The notes under the pieces: model-generated
Seen by the model: the letters and a program-made list of their open reading frames with translations, nothing else
What the model was told of the DNA's origin: nothing
The model's database searches: none
Shown here: positions 37,504-51,500 of the stretch, piece after piece
Position numbering within the stretch: position 1 is the stretch's first letter
Layout: each line of letters starts with the position of its first letter
Source of the DNA: Chamaecyparis obtusa
Lineage: Eukaryota; Streptophyta; Pinopsida; Cupressales; Cupressaceae
Direction of reading: 5' to 3'
Length of the DNA: 64,000 nt
Assembly: GCA_027943335.1 (NCBI GenBank)
Contig: BSBK01008421.1
Location: 5,001 to 69,000, forward strand
Program-made: the position numbers and the translations under genes

Positions 37504-38337
37504 TAGCCTTGAAAAACTTGAATGAAACACCAATACAAGGTTAGAAAGATCTTTAAAAGTGCAGATCTAATAAAGATGTGGGTCCCACTAGGCATGCCAA
37601 AATGTATGCAATGAAAATCCCTAACAACTGCACCACAAATCAAAGAATGAAAATACAAGAAATGTGAAACATTTAAGTTAGAATAAGATGCTAAATAACT
37701 TGCAATGCAACCAAATTTTCACTACAACCTCTGATGAGCTAAAACAAGGGCACCCAATGAACCTTTTTTGACTTTCTCTTAGAGATTTTTGTAGGTGTGC
37801 TCTCCCAACACAATAAAATAAATCCCACTATGATTGTTGAGTGAAGGATTGAGAACAAGTATGAGGAACTTGCCCCAATCTTCACAAAATGATGATGCAA
37901 AATGCAATATCTATGCTAAAGAATGCAAATACAAGAGTTTAACAAACTAGATGAAAATGATAACAACTAGATAATATCTATTTCTAAAAAATGAAAGTGC
38001 AAGAGATACAACTAGTTAAGAGGAAAATAAAAATCTAAGATAAGAATGCAAGATTGAAACAAAACTAGATTCATTCCATTATCTAACTTTTTATATTAAG
38101 ATTATCTAATAGATGCAATAAGATACAATACAATGACTAAGTTCAAATGAGGAGTGAGGCCTCCTTTTTTATAGAAATTGAATAGGATTGGATGAAGGAT
38201 ATTAAGAGGAAAAATAATAGATGGCCAAGATTAAGAGGCTAAAGGGAAGTGCCTAAGATGAAGAGACAAAATGAATGAGCAGCTAGGATTAAGAGGAAAA
38301 ACATGCAAAATTCAAACTTGTTGGAATGGAGAGATAA

Positions 38338-39603
38338 GGTACTAAGAGGGGAGGGGTGAATCAATGCCCTAACAAACTTTTAACTTTAAATTCAATCTGC
38401 AAATAGTAGTAAGCTAGTCTATCCAACTGAATCCATTGTATGCAACATTCATTCAATTAACTTGCAAATGTAAATTGCATGAAAACAAATAATAATTCAA
38501 TCACATAACATGTATTTTGGTTATGCAGAAACCCTTGTTAGAAGGTAAAAAATACGGTGGGGATGACACCCACAAATTCTTCACTACTGTAGATAATAAA
38601 GTATGCCGGTTAAGGATACAAGTTGTGATCACTTCTGATGATCTTACCCTATTAGGAGTAACAACAAGATCAACTAGATCTACCTGGTTAAAGGATTTTA
38701 ACAACACTACTTGAGTGTGTACTTGGTTAAGAAATTTACAACAAGACAGTTAGGTCTACTCTGTTAAGAGATTTTACTAACTCTATTACAATGATTAGAG
38801 AATAACAGAAAGTATCTGTAATTGACAACTTAACTTTGTCTGAATCAGATCTATGAAGTATCAAGTATATATTACCTCAATGTGTAGATATCTTTCCTCT
38901 GTACTGCTCGGTAGCCTTGACTGATTCTGAATAAACTGAATATCTCTGATTACTACTCAACCTTGTCTAAAAACTAATGTCTTGAAGATGGCTACTTGCT
39001 TCAAGATCTCCTTCTTGTCCTTCACATACATGTGTCAAAATGACATGAATTACAAATATATAGCATACTGCTATGATTTTTCATGACCACCTAACCTAAT
39101 TAGGTTTACATCATCTTAGGAAAACCCTAAGATCTACGGTATACAAAAATAACCTAGATATAACAATTACATAGAGATCATCATCACATTTAATGATTAC
39201 ATCTACAATAAAAGATCCTCGATCTTGATAAAATATTTTTTGATTCTGTTGTAACCGTTTGCATAGATAAATGTGCCAAAATAGATTACTATGTCATTTC
39301 TGGGATTCTTGGTAAACACTATCAATACTTCTCGATGAATACATTGGTGCTCGATGTCCAGTCTGCTCGGTGTTTACTGACGCTCGGTATCGGTATACAC
39401 TGATGCTCAGTAATACTGCTCTAGTGCCTGGTTAAACATGTTTCCATTTAGCTCTCGGTACTGCCTTATGAATACTCAGTATGAAGGCTTGTTTGTCTAA
39501 CTGACTAGCATAGTGTAGCATGTAGTTCTTCCTTTTACCAACTGACCAACATAGATAACCGACTAATCTACTTTAATACTAATGAAAACACTTAATGCTT
39601 CAT
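38338..39603. mobile_element. Candidate ~1.27-kb insertion flanked by AGAGATAA
   Basis: AGAGATAA occurs at 38,330-38,337 and 39,604-39,611, exactly flanking a segment that opens with a GGGGAGGGGTGAATCA phrase. It later contains several CTCGGTA/GCTCGGT motifs. Removing it joins two purine-rich flanks of matching character. There are no inverted termini, so it could be a worn solo LTR or a chance repeat. Confidence 0.4.
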
Positions 39604-39910
39604 AGAGATAACAAAACTTCACTTTTAGAGGGAAAGAGGAATTTGAAATGATTGGAGGAGAAAAAGGATGGAGAGGTGGCTACCTTGGAAAAGGTGATTG
39701 TGCACATGATTAGAGGTAATCCACCTTTTAATCAAGATTAGAGGAATATTAGCAAAAGGGAAGATTATAAAAAAAGGAAAAGAGGATTAAATTAAAATAA
39801 TTTTAATTTAATCAAGGTTTAGAAGAACTTTAGGCTAGTGGAGAAATAAAATAAATAAAATTTATTTTATATTAAGAAATGGAGGGATATATATTAAATT
39901 AAATTTAATA

Positions 39911-40132
39911 TATTATAGTATTTAAATAAAATTTAAATACAAAGGAAAAATGACTTTATTTAATTAAAGTAAATTTAATTAACTAAATAGAAGAATATAA
40001 GATTATAGTCAATTAATAAAATATTATAGTATTTAAATAAAATTTAAATACAAAGGAAAAATGATTTTATTTAATTAAAGTAATTTTAATTAAATAAATA
40101 GAAGAATATAATGATTATAGTCAATTAATAAA
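39911..40132. repeat. 111-bp tandem duplication
   Basis: The unit starting tattatagtatttaaataa recurs at an offset of 111 bases with few changes. It is strongly AT-rich. Confidence 0.9.
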
Positions 40133-43100
40133 ATCAACTATAATGTTAAGGACAAATATTATTAAAAACTAATATTAGAATGCGAATAGACAGTTTTAGG
40201 TGTCTACACCAAGTATGAAGTTGTAGATGAGGGAGAGAAATCTCTACTAGTTTGTGTATCTAAAGAGGCTTTCATTCACACCCATCTCAAGGAAGTAGAT
40301 CAATTTGTATTCATGCTTGGAGTTGCATTGCACCAACTGGTAAGGTGTCTCTTGTTTTTATATTTTATTTTAGTTGTCCATAATCATGTAGGACATACTA
40401 AGCTGACAAGGTAAGGGAGTTATTTAAAAATCTATTGAATAGTTTTGTTTAACCAAGATTAAAACTCTTGGTTAGTGTAGAGTAGAGTTGTTTCAATTCA
40501 AATAAGTGCTTGGCATAGTAGCTACAGTTGTGTTTCAGTTCAATTTTTCTTTTCCTAGGTGCTTGTGCACAGTTAGTGTTAGTTGTTAGTAGGAAAAATA
40601 ACTTGAATGGCATTGTTGTCACACATTCTACCCCGTTTGAACATATATTTATCATCCATAGCAATAATGGGAGTATGATACAAATGATTAACATCAATTA
40701 AGGATAAATAGAGGATGTTTCAGAAGTGATTTTCAGCAGGTGAGCATTGTTGTTTGGTTTTCTTTGTTTTGGCTTATGTTTCAATTTTGGCTTGAATGAG
40801 TTTTTCTACAACATCTCATTGAAGAAGATATGTATCATTAATTATAGGAACCATTGGGTTCATGTAGCTACCAATGAGTGTCTATTGCATTGGAATGCAC
40901 CTCTATCACTACAGTTATTTTTTTTTAGTAAATTGAATTTTTGTTTGTGTTATAAGTTTTTAGACTCTATGCCCAATGAATAAGGACACTGGTCATGTGC
41001 TTAGCAAGAAAGCAACAAGTAGAAGCTGCCAGAAATGTTACACATTTTCAAACAAAGTTCAATTGGTAATGTTTATTTGGATATTGGTTATCAATTCAAG
41101 TTAACCATTTGATTCTTTACATCAAATAGAATTGTGTCTATGTATACCATGAATTTTGTTTTGCTTCATCAAGCTTAAGAGTAGTAAAGAAAGAGAGTAC
41201 ATAAGTGATACATTTTTGTTCTATTTCATGACAAAGGCTTTGTTTCATCATAATGATAAAGAAGTATGCACATGAGAGATACAATTTGCAAAATGCTTTA
41301 TTTCTATTGAAAATTGAAAGAAGTAACAGGAGGTCCACACAGGTCATGGACATAGCCAATCCAGTACAACATGATAAGCATGATGAAATTCAAATGGCAT
41401 GAAGGAAAAAAGGCAAGTAGAAGAGTACATATCCATCATTTCCAGGAATGGTTGATGACTTGATCCTTGTTGTAGCTGACCCATCTCAATCCCAAGCTTT
41501 GAAGGTGCCCACAAGGAGTTGAAAAAATTTGTGAGAGCTTCAGATATGGATCTTTCAAAATCCTTGCCACCAGAATAGTAACATACTCCTCATGACATGC
41601 AGAATTGGTTATGAACATGACATGTGCAGAAGTGAGAAGCATGGAAGAGAAGCACCACAAGTGGAAAAGAGACCCATCCTTTTTATTCTAAGATTGTTTG
41701 TTTCATGTATAGATACATGAATGAATATTCTAAGATATTGAAGGGACATGCACCATATGCGTGAAACCTTCTAGCTTATGTTGTAGATCCTTTGAATACT
41801 AAGAAGACTATTAAATGGACACAGTTTTATTTTGTGAAACCTTTTATTCTATCATCCACCAAGTTGTAGAAGTAAAAGACAATGAGCCATTAAAGGGACA
41901 TGCAATTGTTTTATGAAACCTTTTGGTTCAATTAGACAAACATTAACAAAGCAGAAAGTTGATGTCCTATGTGAAACATCAAAGAGAGATACACCAGATG
42001 AGGCATTCTTATATATTTCAGAAGCAAGAACTGATACATAATCATATCACATGAACATTTGCATGAGGAGATACATATTCAAAATAAATTAGCTCATCAT
42101 TCCATAGAAGAGCAAGCATTATGTGAGAGGAATCATCATGACAGTAAGGACACAAGATAAAAAGACAGTCTGAACTAACACTCACACTAGAAGATACTAT
42201 AAATAATTAATTCTATCTGGTTATCTTTGCTACAAGAAGTGTTTACCTTGTCGTTTCAGCGATAGGAAGGTAGTTTTAGAATGTCACAAGGCTACATGAT
42301 CACAGATGAATGGTATGGAGTAGAGAAATCAAGGAATTTAGCTACCTGAATAGTAAAATGAATTCACTCAGGAAGGAAGATTATTGTTCCTATCGGATGA
42401 CAAACAACATTGCAGAACTATAAGTTGTGTCACTACTACTACAATGATAATATGAAGCCAATTCAACACTAAGGTAATTAAAAGGATATGTCCACTGCAA
42501 GTAAGAAAGGCTATGAAGTTGGATCATCATCAATATCAAGTAATATGTAAGAGGAAGTCGACATCACAATAGGGCTACAATAGTCAATATAGAAAGGGAA
42601 CTCATACAACATATATCAAAGACATACCCGTGTTTTCTTTTGCAAATAAAGAAGACCCATTTCCTATCAAAGAGTATACAGTCATCGTATGGTCTCAAAA
42701 GTGGGTTTGAAACCCTTGATTCAATAAATATATGGATTGTGAATACATCAATGGCCACGGGAGCATTCACAGAAATGAAATGGAAAAGCACGCATACGAC
42801 TGTCACAAAGAAGGTTTTCTTTCAAAATATTAAGCCACAAAAGAGAACCATGATATTGTATAGGAATTAAGAAAGATGAAAGGATGAGGAGCTCAAAATG
42901 TTCCCATACTTGTCGAGTTGTGAACTTAGAGTTATTCCTAAAAGCCTTTGTTACCCATTTGGTGTCAAATGTCAGATATCACATAAAGAAGATGCCATGC
43001 AAACCATTAGAACCCTCCAAAGACGACACAACAACAGAAACATTATGGAAATGCAAATGACTAATTACAGTTTGTATTACCCTATTCACCGCAAACCATA

Positions 43101-44601
43101 CATTTTTCCCTTTTACTTTTGAATGCCCTTTCAAGTCTGACATGCATATTTTTATTATGGGTTGAGTTTACTACCCATATGGGCGGTGGTGTATTATGAT
43201 CAATATTTTACACATTATTACTTCCCTATATTAGCACCTTATTATTAATGATACTTATTGCATGATTCCCCATTGATCATGCAATAAATATCATTTGTCA
43301 TAAAATGCAAAAATAGGCGAGATGGGGTAGTATTTTCTGCCATAACATGAGTATGGGGTTATTTTTGTCAGTATTGTTAGCCCACCCCCATTTTTGTTGG
43401 AATGCTACTTCTAGTGGGTTGAATGTTTGATTTAGAGAATATTCTTCCATTTTTTGTTTCGTTTCCCATAATTTTGGGGTTTTAATGAGGATGTCAGTAT
43501 TGACTCCTTCATGGGTTTTTTTTAAAGTTTAGGGTTAAAAGGTGATATGTAACCTTTTAGTTTTTTAAATTCTTTCTTTTCCTTCTATTGCATTCTTCTT
43601 GCAGAGGAGAGATGGTCTTGTAACTCAGTGACGATAATATAGTATTTTGCAAATTGGCTCCTTCTTTTGAGATTTGAAGTGTTAAGTTTTAGCTATCTTG
43701 TCTAGCTTGATGAAGTAACATGTGCATTGGCATGAATTTGCTGTGATTTTGTCTAATTCCTTCATTTCTTGTTTAATGCAAGTGTTGTTATTAAACAAAC
43801 ATGTTTTAGTGCAGGTCATAAGTTGTGTGTGATTTAAGTTTATCCTATTGTGAAGGTCTCCTACTCTTCCTTCTAGATTAGCTACAACACCTTCATTCAA
43901 ATTTCTTATGCACTACATGCAGTTAGATAGGTGGTGAGGTCTAGCTTCCATTCTTGGTTTGTTGTGAGAAAGGATATGTAAAATGCAGTTTTGAATCTTT
44001 GGTGGATTGTTGTGTTAGCTTAGTTTTAGTTTCATGTACTTTCTTCCCCTTTCCCCTCTCAAGATTCAAGTTAAGTTTCAAAGAGAACCAACTCTCTTTG
44101 GAAGTCTATCCTCGCTATAGGTAACCCACGATCCTAGGATAGTCCCATTGTGTCAACATGTGAGTTGAATTCTATTTATCTCCTAGGTGCAACCCACTTG
44201 ACAATAATAGTCTTAGTTATTTATATTTATTTTATCTTCTCCTCCTCTTTTACTTTTTTTTTTCTTCATGACAGAATAATGTTAATTTCATCTCATGAAA
44301 TTTTTGTATAGATTTGATACTTAAGAAAAATCAAGAGACCAAATCATAAAAAAAAATTGTGCATCCATTGAAGATCCAGATTTTAGATTATTGGACCAAA
44401 CAATGAAGCAATATCCATAACAGTAAGAGGATAATCTATTTGATGAATCCAATAATTAGTCTTTGGCTTTTCCCAATCTCAATAGAAAAGACTCAAACAT
44501 GTTTGTTAGTCAAATTTGAATTGTAATAATTTATAGGTTTAATTTATTGTAGTTTCTCTCAACATAACTCAACTCTTGTTTATAAACATGGGCTAGCATG
44601 A

Positions 44602-44609
44602 GTCATGAG
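44602..44609. repeat. 8-bp target duplication GTCATGAG, left copy
   Basis: Immediately outside the left end of the hAT element and identical to 54,796-54,803. Eight bases is the hAT-typical length. Confidence 0.95.
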
Positions 44610-45060
44610 CAGGGATTTTTTTAGTGGTGAATATTCACCAATTGGCGAATATGTCACGATCGGGTGATAGAAATTGGCGAATAAAACAATCAAATACAGG
44701 TTGGATCATTCGCCCAGATTTTATAAAATGGTCATATAGTGGTCGGAATGTTCGCCACTATTATTACGTAATTTCAGTTTGGTAGTCGGGTTCTTCGCCC
44801 ATATTTCTCTTTACTGTTTACTCTTATTCACCACGGATTAAATTGAGTGTCTCTTTCGAGGATCATCATTCACCAAATTCCCATTTTCCTATGTGAAATT
44901 TTTATTTGTCCTAGGACCCAATTCACCATGCATCACACGCAATGGGGTTCCAAGTTCCCGCTCTATTCGCCCACTCGATTACTTGAAATTGCGCGGGGTT
45001 CACCAAATATTAGTTCTTATCATATGTAACGGTAAGCCCATTCGCCAAAATGGACGATGC
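44610..45060. promoter_or_regulatory. Left subterminal region with TTCGCCA motifs
   Basis: GGCGAAT occurs twice near 44,652 and 44,674. ATTCGCCC, GTTCGCCA, CTTCGCCC, ATTCGCCC and ATTCGCCA follow between 44,709 and 45,048, together with several TTCACCA variants. Clustered short motifs near both ends are where hAT transposases bind (established for Ac), so these are candidate transposase sites. They may also overlap the transposase promoter. Confidence 0.7.
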
Positions 45061-45303
45061 CGATTATGAGGCAAAATCTAATGGCTGATATGAAAATGGT
45101 TTATTTGTAGTTGTCTATTTAAGATATATGAGTTTCATTATTGAAACATGCCAGAAAGAAGGAGCCTTTGAGAGATTTTCATTTAGTACTTAGTAGCATA
45201 ATAATTCAGTTGATTTTGAGCTTAGAGCTCACAATTGCGATCGGTAGCGAACCAGAACGACTACGACTACGAGTTCGTAGTATTTTATTGCAGCCTTAAT
45301 TTG

Positions 45304-48051
45304 ATGGAGATGCCACAGTCAAATTTAAACAGGAAGAGGACTAATGAAGGTGGAGATTTCCAAGAGAGGCCAATGAAATGCAGAAATATATCTTCATACT
45401 TTGGCGGGGGTAGATGCAACAGTGTTGGTCAAAGTGAGGAAGGTACATCATCAGAGGAACCTGTACAATCTCAACCTACACAGGAGTCTATTCAACAAAT
45501 TGGGGAGCCTAATAAATCTGGTGACGAAGTTGCAGAACCTGATATCTCTAATGAAGATGACCTTGACGAAGAATATCCAATAAATAACCAGTACCAGGAT
45601 GAATCAATTGACTTCGGTGATGATGATGGTGCAATTAACAGTAACACTAAAGGGAGAGGAAAATCGAAAGAAAAAACTGATCGTCAATGGGAGATGGCTA
45701 GGAGATTTAAATTTGATTGGGCAGCAAAGTATCCATTCATTGAGCCCATGGACAATCCAATTGTAGGTGAGCCGCCAGTAGAATGCAGATGTACGATTTG
45801 TAGTTGGAAGTATAAAAAGGAAAAGCGGTTGCAGCTTAAACTAGACACCATAGAGAAACATGTTGGTAAGATTTACGAAACCTCAACTGTAGATGGAAGG
45901 GAAATAAAAGTGGTAAGATATAAAACAAAGGAGCAATGTCAACATAAAAGGAATGCTAAGGAATATTATTTGTTTCAAAAATTTAAGACGAAGCTTGGTG
46001 AAGTTCAAGGTTCTATTAATGCTATTTTTGCAAAAGCAAGTGAAGTAGAAGAATGCGGAAAAGCTGTTCAATTAAGTAATGTTTTCCATATTTTGAGCAG
46101 AGGGCGTCCAATGACAGACTATCTAGAAATGAGTGGTTTGTTACACTTTCTGAAAGTTCCTAACTATCCTGTCAGTCATTGGTCGATAAACAGTGGATGG
46201 GAATGGGCAAGTTGTATTGCGCAAGTTGAAATAGAGGATGTACAAAGAAAAATAAAAGAGTCAACCTTTATTGCATTGTCGTTAGATGAAGTTATGACAA
46301 TAGATAATACATCATGGGTATGCATGCATGTTTATACTGTACAGAATAATGTCCGCCAACCACATCTACTAACTATTGCTAAATTGAGAGACAATGCGAT
46401 AGCAGAAACTTTATTTCAGTTAGTAAAGAGCCATTTAATTGAATATGGAGCTATGGATGAATTGACAATAGCGAAGAAGTTGATCTGCGTTGGAGTGGAT
46501 GGAGCTTCAGTAATGCAAGGTCAAAGGAATGGTCTTTGCACAAAGATGCAGGCTTCTTGTTCACCATATGTTGTTGGCATTCACTGTATGGCCCACAGGA
46601 TGAATCTTGCTTTTAGAGTTGTGAAGAAGTTTCCTTCAGTAAACAAGGTTGAAGATTTAGTAAGAGAGTTGTATGCATATTTTTGTCAAAGTCCCAAACA
46701 TTTTAGGGAATTTTAGCACTTTGTTGATGGAATTACCGATGGAAACAAGCTTCTTAAAGATGCTGATACCAGATGGATCTCTTTGGATGGACCAATGCAT
46801 CGAGTATTTTCTGAATATCAATCTTTGATTGAACTGATGTACGAAAATCGGGACAATGCATAAAATCAAAGATGTGGCGACCTGCTTCGGAGGTTGAGAA
46901 ATTTAGAGACATTTTTTACTTTGGCATCTCTTCTTCCCATGCTAGAAGAAATGACGTTAATTATGAAAAAAGCCCAGCAAAGAGCCATGTATATTGCAGA
47001 ATATGCTCACTTGCGTAAAATGTCATGCCAAGCCCTCGATAGTCTCTATCATACTGACCTAAATTTATCCGATGATAGATTTAATCACTGGCAGAAACTA
47101 ATAGATTTGGATGATCCTGATAATTATTTAAAGATCGTTGAAAATGGAGATTTATGTGTTTGTGTAAGGGGATTTTAGATACCAATGTACTACAGTGCCC
47201 CAAAGAAGCGAGCTACAAGAGTTACAAGGGAAGAGTTTACCAAGATCATCGAGTCTATAATAGCTAATGCAAGGGACATAGCCTATAGAGTTTCCTCTGA
47301 AATAAGATCACGATTCCCATATGATCAACTGCTTGAGGCCATGGCAATTGTGTTTCCTCAATATTGGTCCTTCAACTCTAAGGAAGATTATCATAAAAGG
47401 CTGTTGACTTTGATAAAGGAATTTTGCAAATCTATAGAATTCAATGGAGTGACTATCAAAGGAATATTAGATGAGGGTCTTCTTAGATAGCAATCAGGCA
47501 CCTTTGCAAGGACTATGAAGCATCAATATCAATTAATGCATAACCCACATGAAGAGGGCTCGACAACAAAGCTTTGGACAGAACTAAAATAGAGCACAAT
47601 GTTGCGTGAAGAAATTTTAGAGTACTTCAAGCTTGCTGATCTATGTCAAACCATGATATTGGGTTCAGTGGAGGATGAGAGAGTTTTTAGTGCTTTGGGC
47701 TTCCTAAAATCAAAGCTAAGAAACAAACTAGACAAGAATTTGGAATCATGCTTGAGGGTATACACATCTAGGTATGATGTCAATACTTTTCCTTATCAAA
47801 AAGCAATGGAAATTTGGAAGAAAAGATGCAAAAGAAGAGGGGTGGGCAACACCATTAACCAATCTCCTACAGTGACTCCAAGTGGGACAAGTACAGTTGG
47901 CAGTGGCACTGGCGATGGGATTGGGAGTCATAGAAGCGGAGGTCAGAGTGAACTTGAAGAAGACACAAATGAAAATGAAGAGAACAATGTAGCAACTGCA
48001 ATACTAGAATTGGATGATGATGACGACACAGAGATGAATTGGCAAATTTAG
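45304..48051 (+). pseudogene. hAT-family transposase (in-frame stops)
   Basis: One frame of 916 codons runs from ATG 45,304 without a frameshift. It is interrupted by TAG at 46,714, TAA at 46,861 and TAG at 47,176, 47,488 and 47,590. Order: acidic N-terminus; a BED/TTF-like zinc region (FDWAAKYPFIEPM...VECRCTICSWKYKK...IEKHVGK); the RNase H-like core with ALSLDEVMTID (first Asp), ICVGVDGASVMQGQ (second Asp) and the conserved CMAHRMNLAF; then the C-terminal dimerisation motif GSVEDERVFSALGFLKSKLR. A Ser/Gly and acidic tail ends in MNWQI. The core resembles the ZNF862-like hAT group. It would bind the element ends and cut and rejoin DNA in the nucleus. An upstream non-ATG extension of the frame was not used. 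Confidence 0.92.
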
Positions 48052-48544
48052 GAAATTTCTATTAAATTAGCAGTGGCAACCAATAGGTATTTTTTGAACT
48101 TATTAACTACTATATGATATCCTATCATTCAATGTTCATTTTAGAAAAGCAAGAATGTATTATGTTTCATCATTAAAATTTGAGAACAAAGAGTATTATT
48201 ATTGTAGAGTGTAGTTTATATCATGTCACCAATGATCATTCATATTTGAATTTGAAATTCCTAAATGAAATTTTGTATTCCAATAGCATATAACAGAGTA
48301 ATTTTGTATTCTTAGTTAAACTCAACTAAGAATAAATGAATAAAATAGAGTAACTCAACATACATTGAATTGGAAAACATGAAAATTAGATAGAATCATA
48401 GAGAACAATTTGTTTTGTATTCATTTGCAATATATTACAATTTAAAGTAGTTCAAAATTCAGAGCAATCTTTGTAGGCCACTCCAAACATCCTCTGATGG
48501 CAGAACAATTTGGTTCATAGTATAGTCACACTCCTACAACTTCG
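48052..48544. other. Spacer between the convergent hAT genes
   Basis: AT-rich, with AATAAA-like words on both strands (for example AATAAATGAATAAAAT near 48,331). It probably holds the 3' untranslated and polyadenylation regions of both genes. Confidence 0.5.
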
Positions 48545-51500
48545 TTAGCAATTCATATTTGGAAGTGTGACTTGACAACATTGTTGATTTAAAAGTCCAT
48601 TCAAAGTTCTCACTGGTTTGATGAAATCCAAGAATGCATCACAAGATATGTCTGCAAGGAGAAAGCGTACATCAGTATTTATTTTGTCTTGCAACCTTGT
48701 TTTGTAATTTTCTCGTCCAATGAACTGATTTGCTTCAAATCCCTTAGGCAAACCAAGACTTTCCATTTTCACTTTCCTTTGTTCCATCTTTGTGATCTTC
48801 TGCTTAGCTTTGTCATCCAATTCCTATGCTTCCCATAGCTTCTCACATTTGCGAATGATACTTGATACCTTTACTGATGCATCAAGGCGGTTGCTAATTC
48901 CCTTGTTTGATAGATAACTATCACTCTTACTATAGAGTTGTTGTGCATAATATCTTTTGTTGTCTTTTCTTTGTTGACAACATCCATGTTCTGTTGAATG
49001 TTGTTTTGGAGCTTCAAGTAACATACTCTCATACTTTGAAGCATTTCAAACCAGTCATACAAGCTATTAGACATCGCCAATATTTGGCCCCAAATGTGTT
49101 CTTTTGTAATCTTCACCAAATTATGACTAGTATCTGTTAAAGTCTTAATTGTACAATTGGCCTTCTTTAGTTCTTCTGCCATTTTTTCACAATTATTTTT
49201 CTCTTCTACTGCTTTTTGTTCCCAATGATTGGCTTTATCCGCCTGAGAGGCAGCATTACTCTCTAGATTTTTAAATAACTTTTCTAAACTGGCTCTTTCT
49301 TCGTCAAGTTTTTTTATCATTTCTGCCAATTTTCCCCTCAGTTCCTATTCCTTCACCTGCTCCTACTCCTATTCCTTCACTACCACCTCAGCATGTCCTT
49401 GCTCTGTATTTGCTGATTTTTTAATCTTTTTTTGCAATTCTTTCAAACTGTTCTCTGAAGCTTTCCTCTTTGCTTTTTCATTGCCAATGTCTGCCTGTAA
49501 CTTTTCTATATTTTTCTCGAGCTTGCTTTTCTCTCTTTCCACCTTTAGCAGTGCACTGTAGACCACTTGGTTTGTAGACTTTGAGACATTGATTTTGTCC
49601 ACATTTTTTACTTTGGAGAGTGCTAACTTCAAATTCAGAGTGATCTATCTGACTCTTTGGTGGTTTTCCATCTTTGTTTGGTGGAATAACAACCATGAAC
49701 TCCATCATGTCTCTCTTTGGGTCATATGTTGGAAAAACCCTGTTGGATGCAAGTTGTTCTTGTGCAGCTGCAGTAAGGGCACCAGACTCCAATGCCTTCT
49801 TTGATTCCTTATTCTTTGTTTTTGTTTCTGCAAAATTATTATAGAAATCCTTGTAATGAAAATCTGGTGTTGCAGAAGGATTTGAATGTTTGAAAGGTGA
49901 AGAAGAGACAGAGCTTGCAATGGCTGTTGATCTAACTAATGCTCTTTGAGGATTTGAACTTCTAGAGGGTTTTGCTGAACCTAAAATTGGCAACACTTCT
50001 TTATGATCTAATGTCATTGTTATAGAACTGGAACTGGAAATGGAAAACTTTTGCTTCTTGACACTATCTTCTTGTATGGGATTTTGTGTAGATTCTAGTG
50101 GCCTCTTTAGAGAGGGAACTTGTTCTATAAGGTGCCCACTCCTACCAATGCTAGTCCCACGAATGCCACTAGTACTACCACTAGGTCCACTATCAGAGCC
50201 AAGTCCTGCACCACGATCATAAGCAATTTTTTCTGTCTGAATTGTATTCCAGACGCCTTCTCCTGTGGGACCCAAACCACCACCTTTATAACCCATTTTT
50301 TCAAGAATGATAGCCCCTTTGCTATATACATTTTTTGGGTCCTCGGAGATTGCACAGTGACTCCCAGTCTGTGGACTACAGGCATTATCAATATCATGAT
50401 CATCTGGATCACTGCTGTCAGTGTCATATGTGGAGTTAGGATGCTCCATATTCCACAATTTGCTAAACTCTATATCCTCATCTATGTCATCCAGATCTGC
50501 ACTGGTCTTTGGTTCACCAAGAGCCTTTCTCATACTCCAAAAATCATCCATTTTCATTCTAGTCCATTTTCTATCCTTACAAGCTTCTGCTATTCTCTTT
50601 GTTATTTTTATGTTTGATGGCTAAGCAGCTTTGTCGTAGAAATTAAAGGACATCCTAGGCTGTACAATGCCCTGATTTATTGTTTTCATAATTTGTGATG
50701 ACAACTGTTCAACTGAAATGTTTTCCTCAATGGAAACTTTCTTCATCTCTTTTCTAACGTCATCCCAGCTATCCTAATTATTTTTGAACTTCTCTAGCAA
50801 TGGTTTACTTTCATGTTGAAATAAGTTTGCAGAGTTCTTATTAGCAACAAGCCTTTCTTGAATGACGTTGAGTGGATCATACTTCCAGTACCACTCTAAA
50901 TCAAATTGAAAAATATCTAAAAAAAATTGTGCCACTTGGAAAGCCTTTCTCTCAAATGTTAACCCTCCAATTGAGAAAGGTAAGGAAGGGAATATGCTCT
51001 TCTTTGATTGGCCAGAGAAGAGTCTATATGTGCTCTCTAGTTGTACTACATATTCTACTGAAAACACCCTGTCTATCACATGCATTGGAAGTTTGTGGGG
51101 TTGCAGTTCTGATCCGTAAAACCTTAGCACAGTGTAATCTTCCATTAAGTACCAGTCAACCAATTGAGTTGTGCTTCCAAGTTGGATGCAATCCCTACAT
51201 GAAGCAGACAATCTGGGCATTGGAGTGCTTGTTATTTATTTGTGCAATGGGGCCAAAAAGAAGTCTACAAAATTACTGTAATTCCTTCTGTTATCATAAA
51301 ATCTTATCTGAGGTGTCCAGTTATATATTGGATTTGGAGTACCTGTCCCCCTCTGAATTTCAAGCTTGTTGCCGTTGCTCATTAATATTGCAGCATTCTT
51401 GGCTAGCAGAAGATAGCACAAGTAGGTTGTGAACCTAAATGTCTTAGAATTGCCTCTTTTAATCAATGCTAATTGCTCTTGCATCGATTCAACCACGTGT

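Larger units (their letters stand above)
37504..44601. other. Long non-coding, repeat-derived stretch
   Basis: No convincing gene or RNA is seen. It contains a candidate insertion at 38,338-39,603 and a 111-bp tandem duplication at 39,911-40,132. Small open frames between 40.4 and 43.9 kb show no recognisable domain. Confidence 0.5.

Noticed and set aside
42564..43122. Several 70-80-codon frames in 42.5-43.1 kb
   Set aside because: Overlapping on both strands with no recognisable motif.
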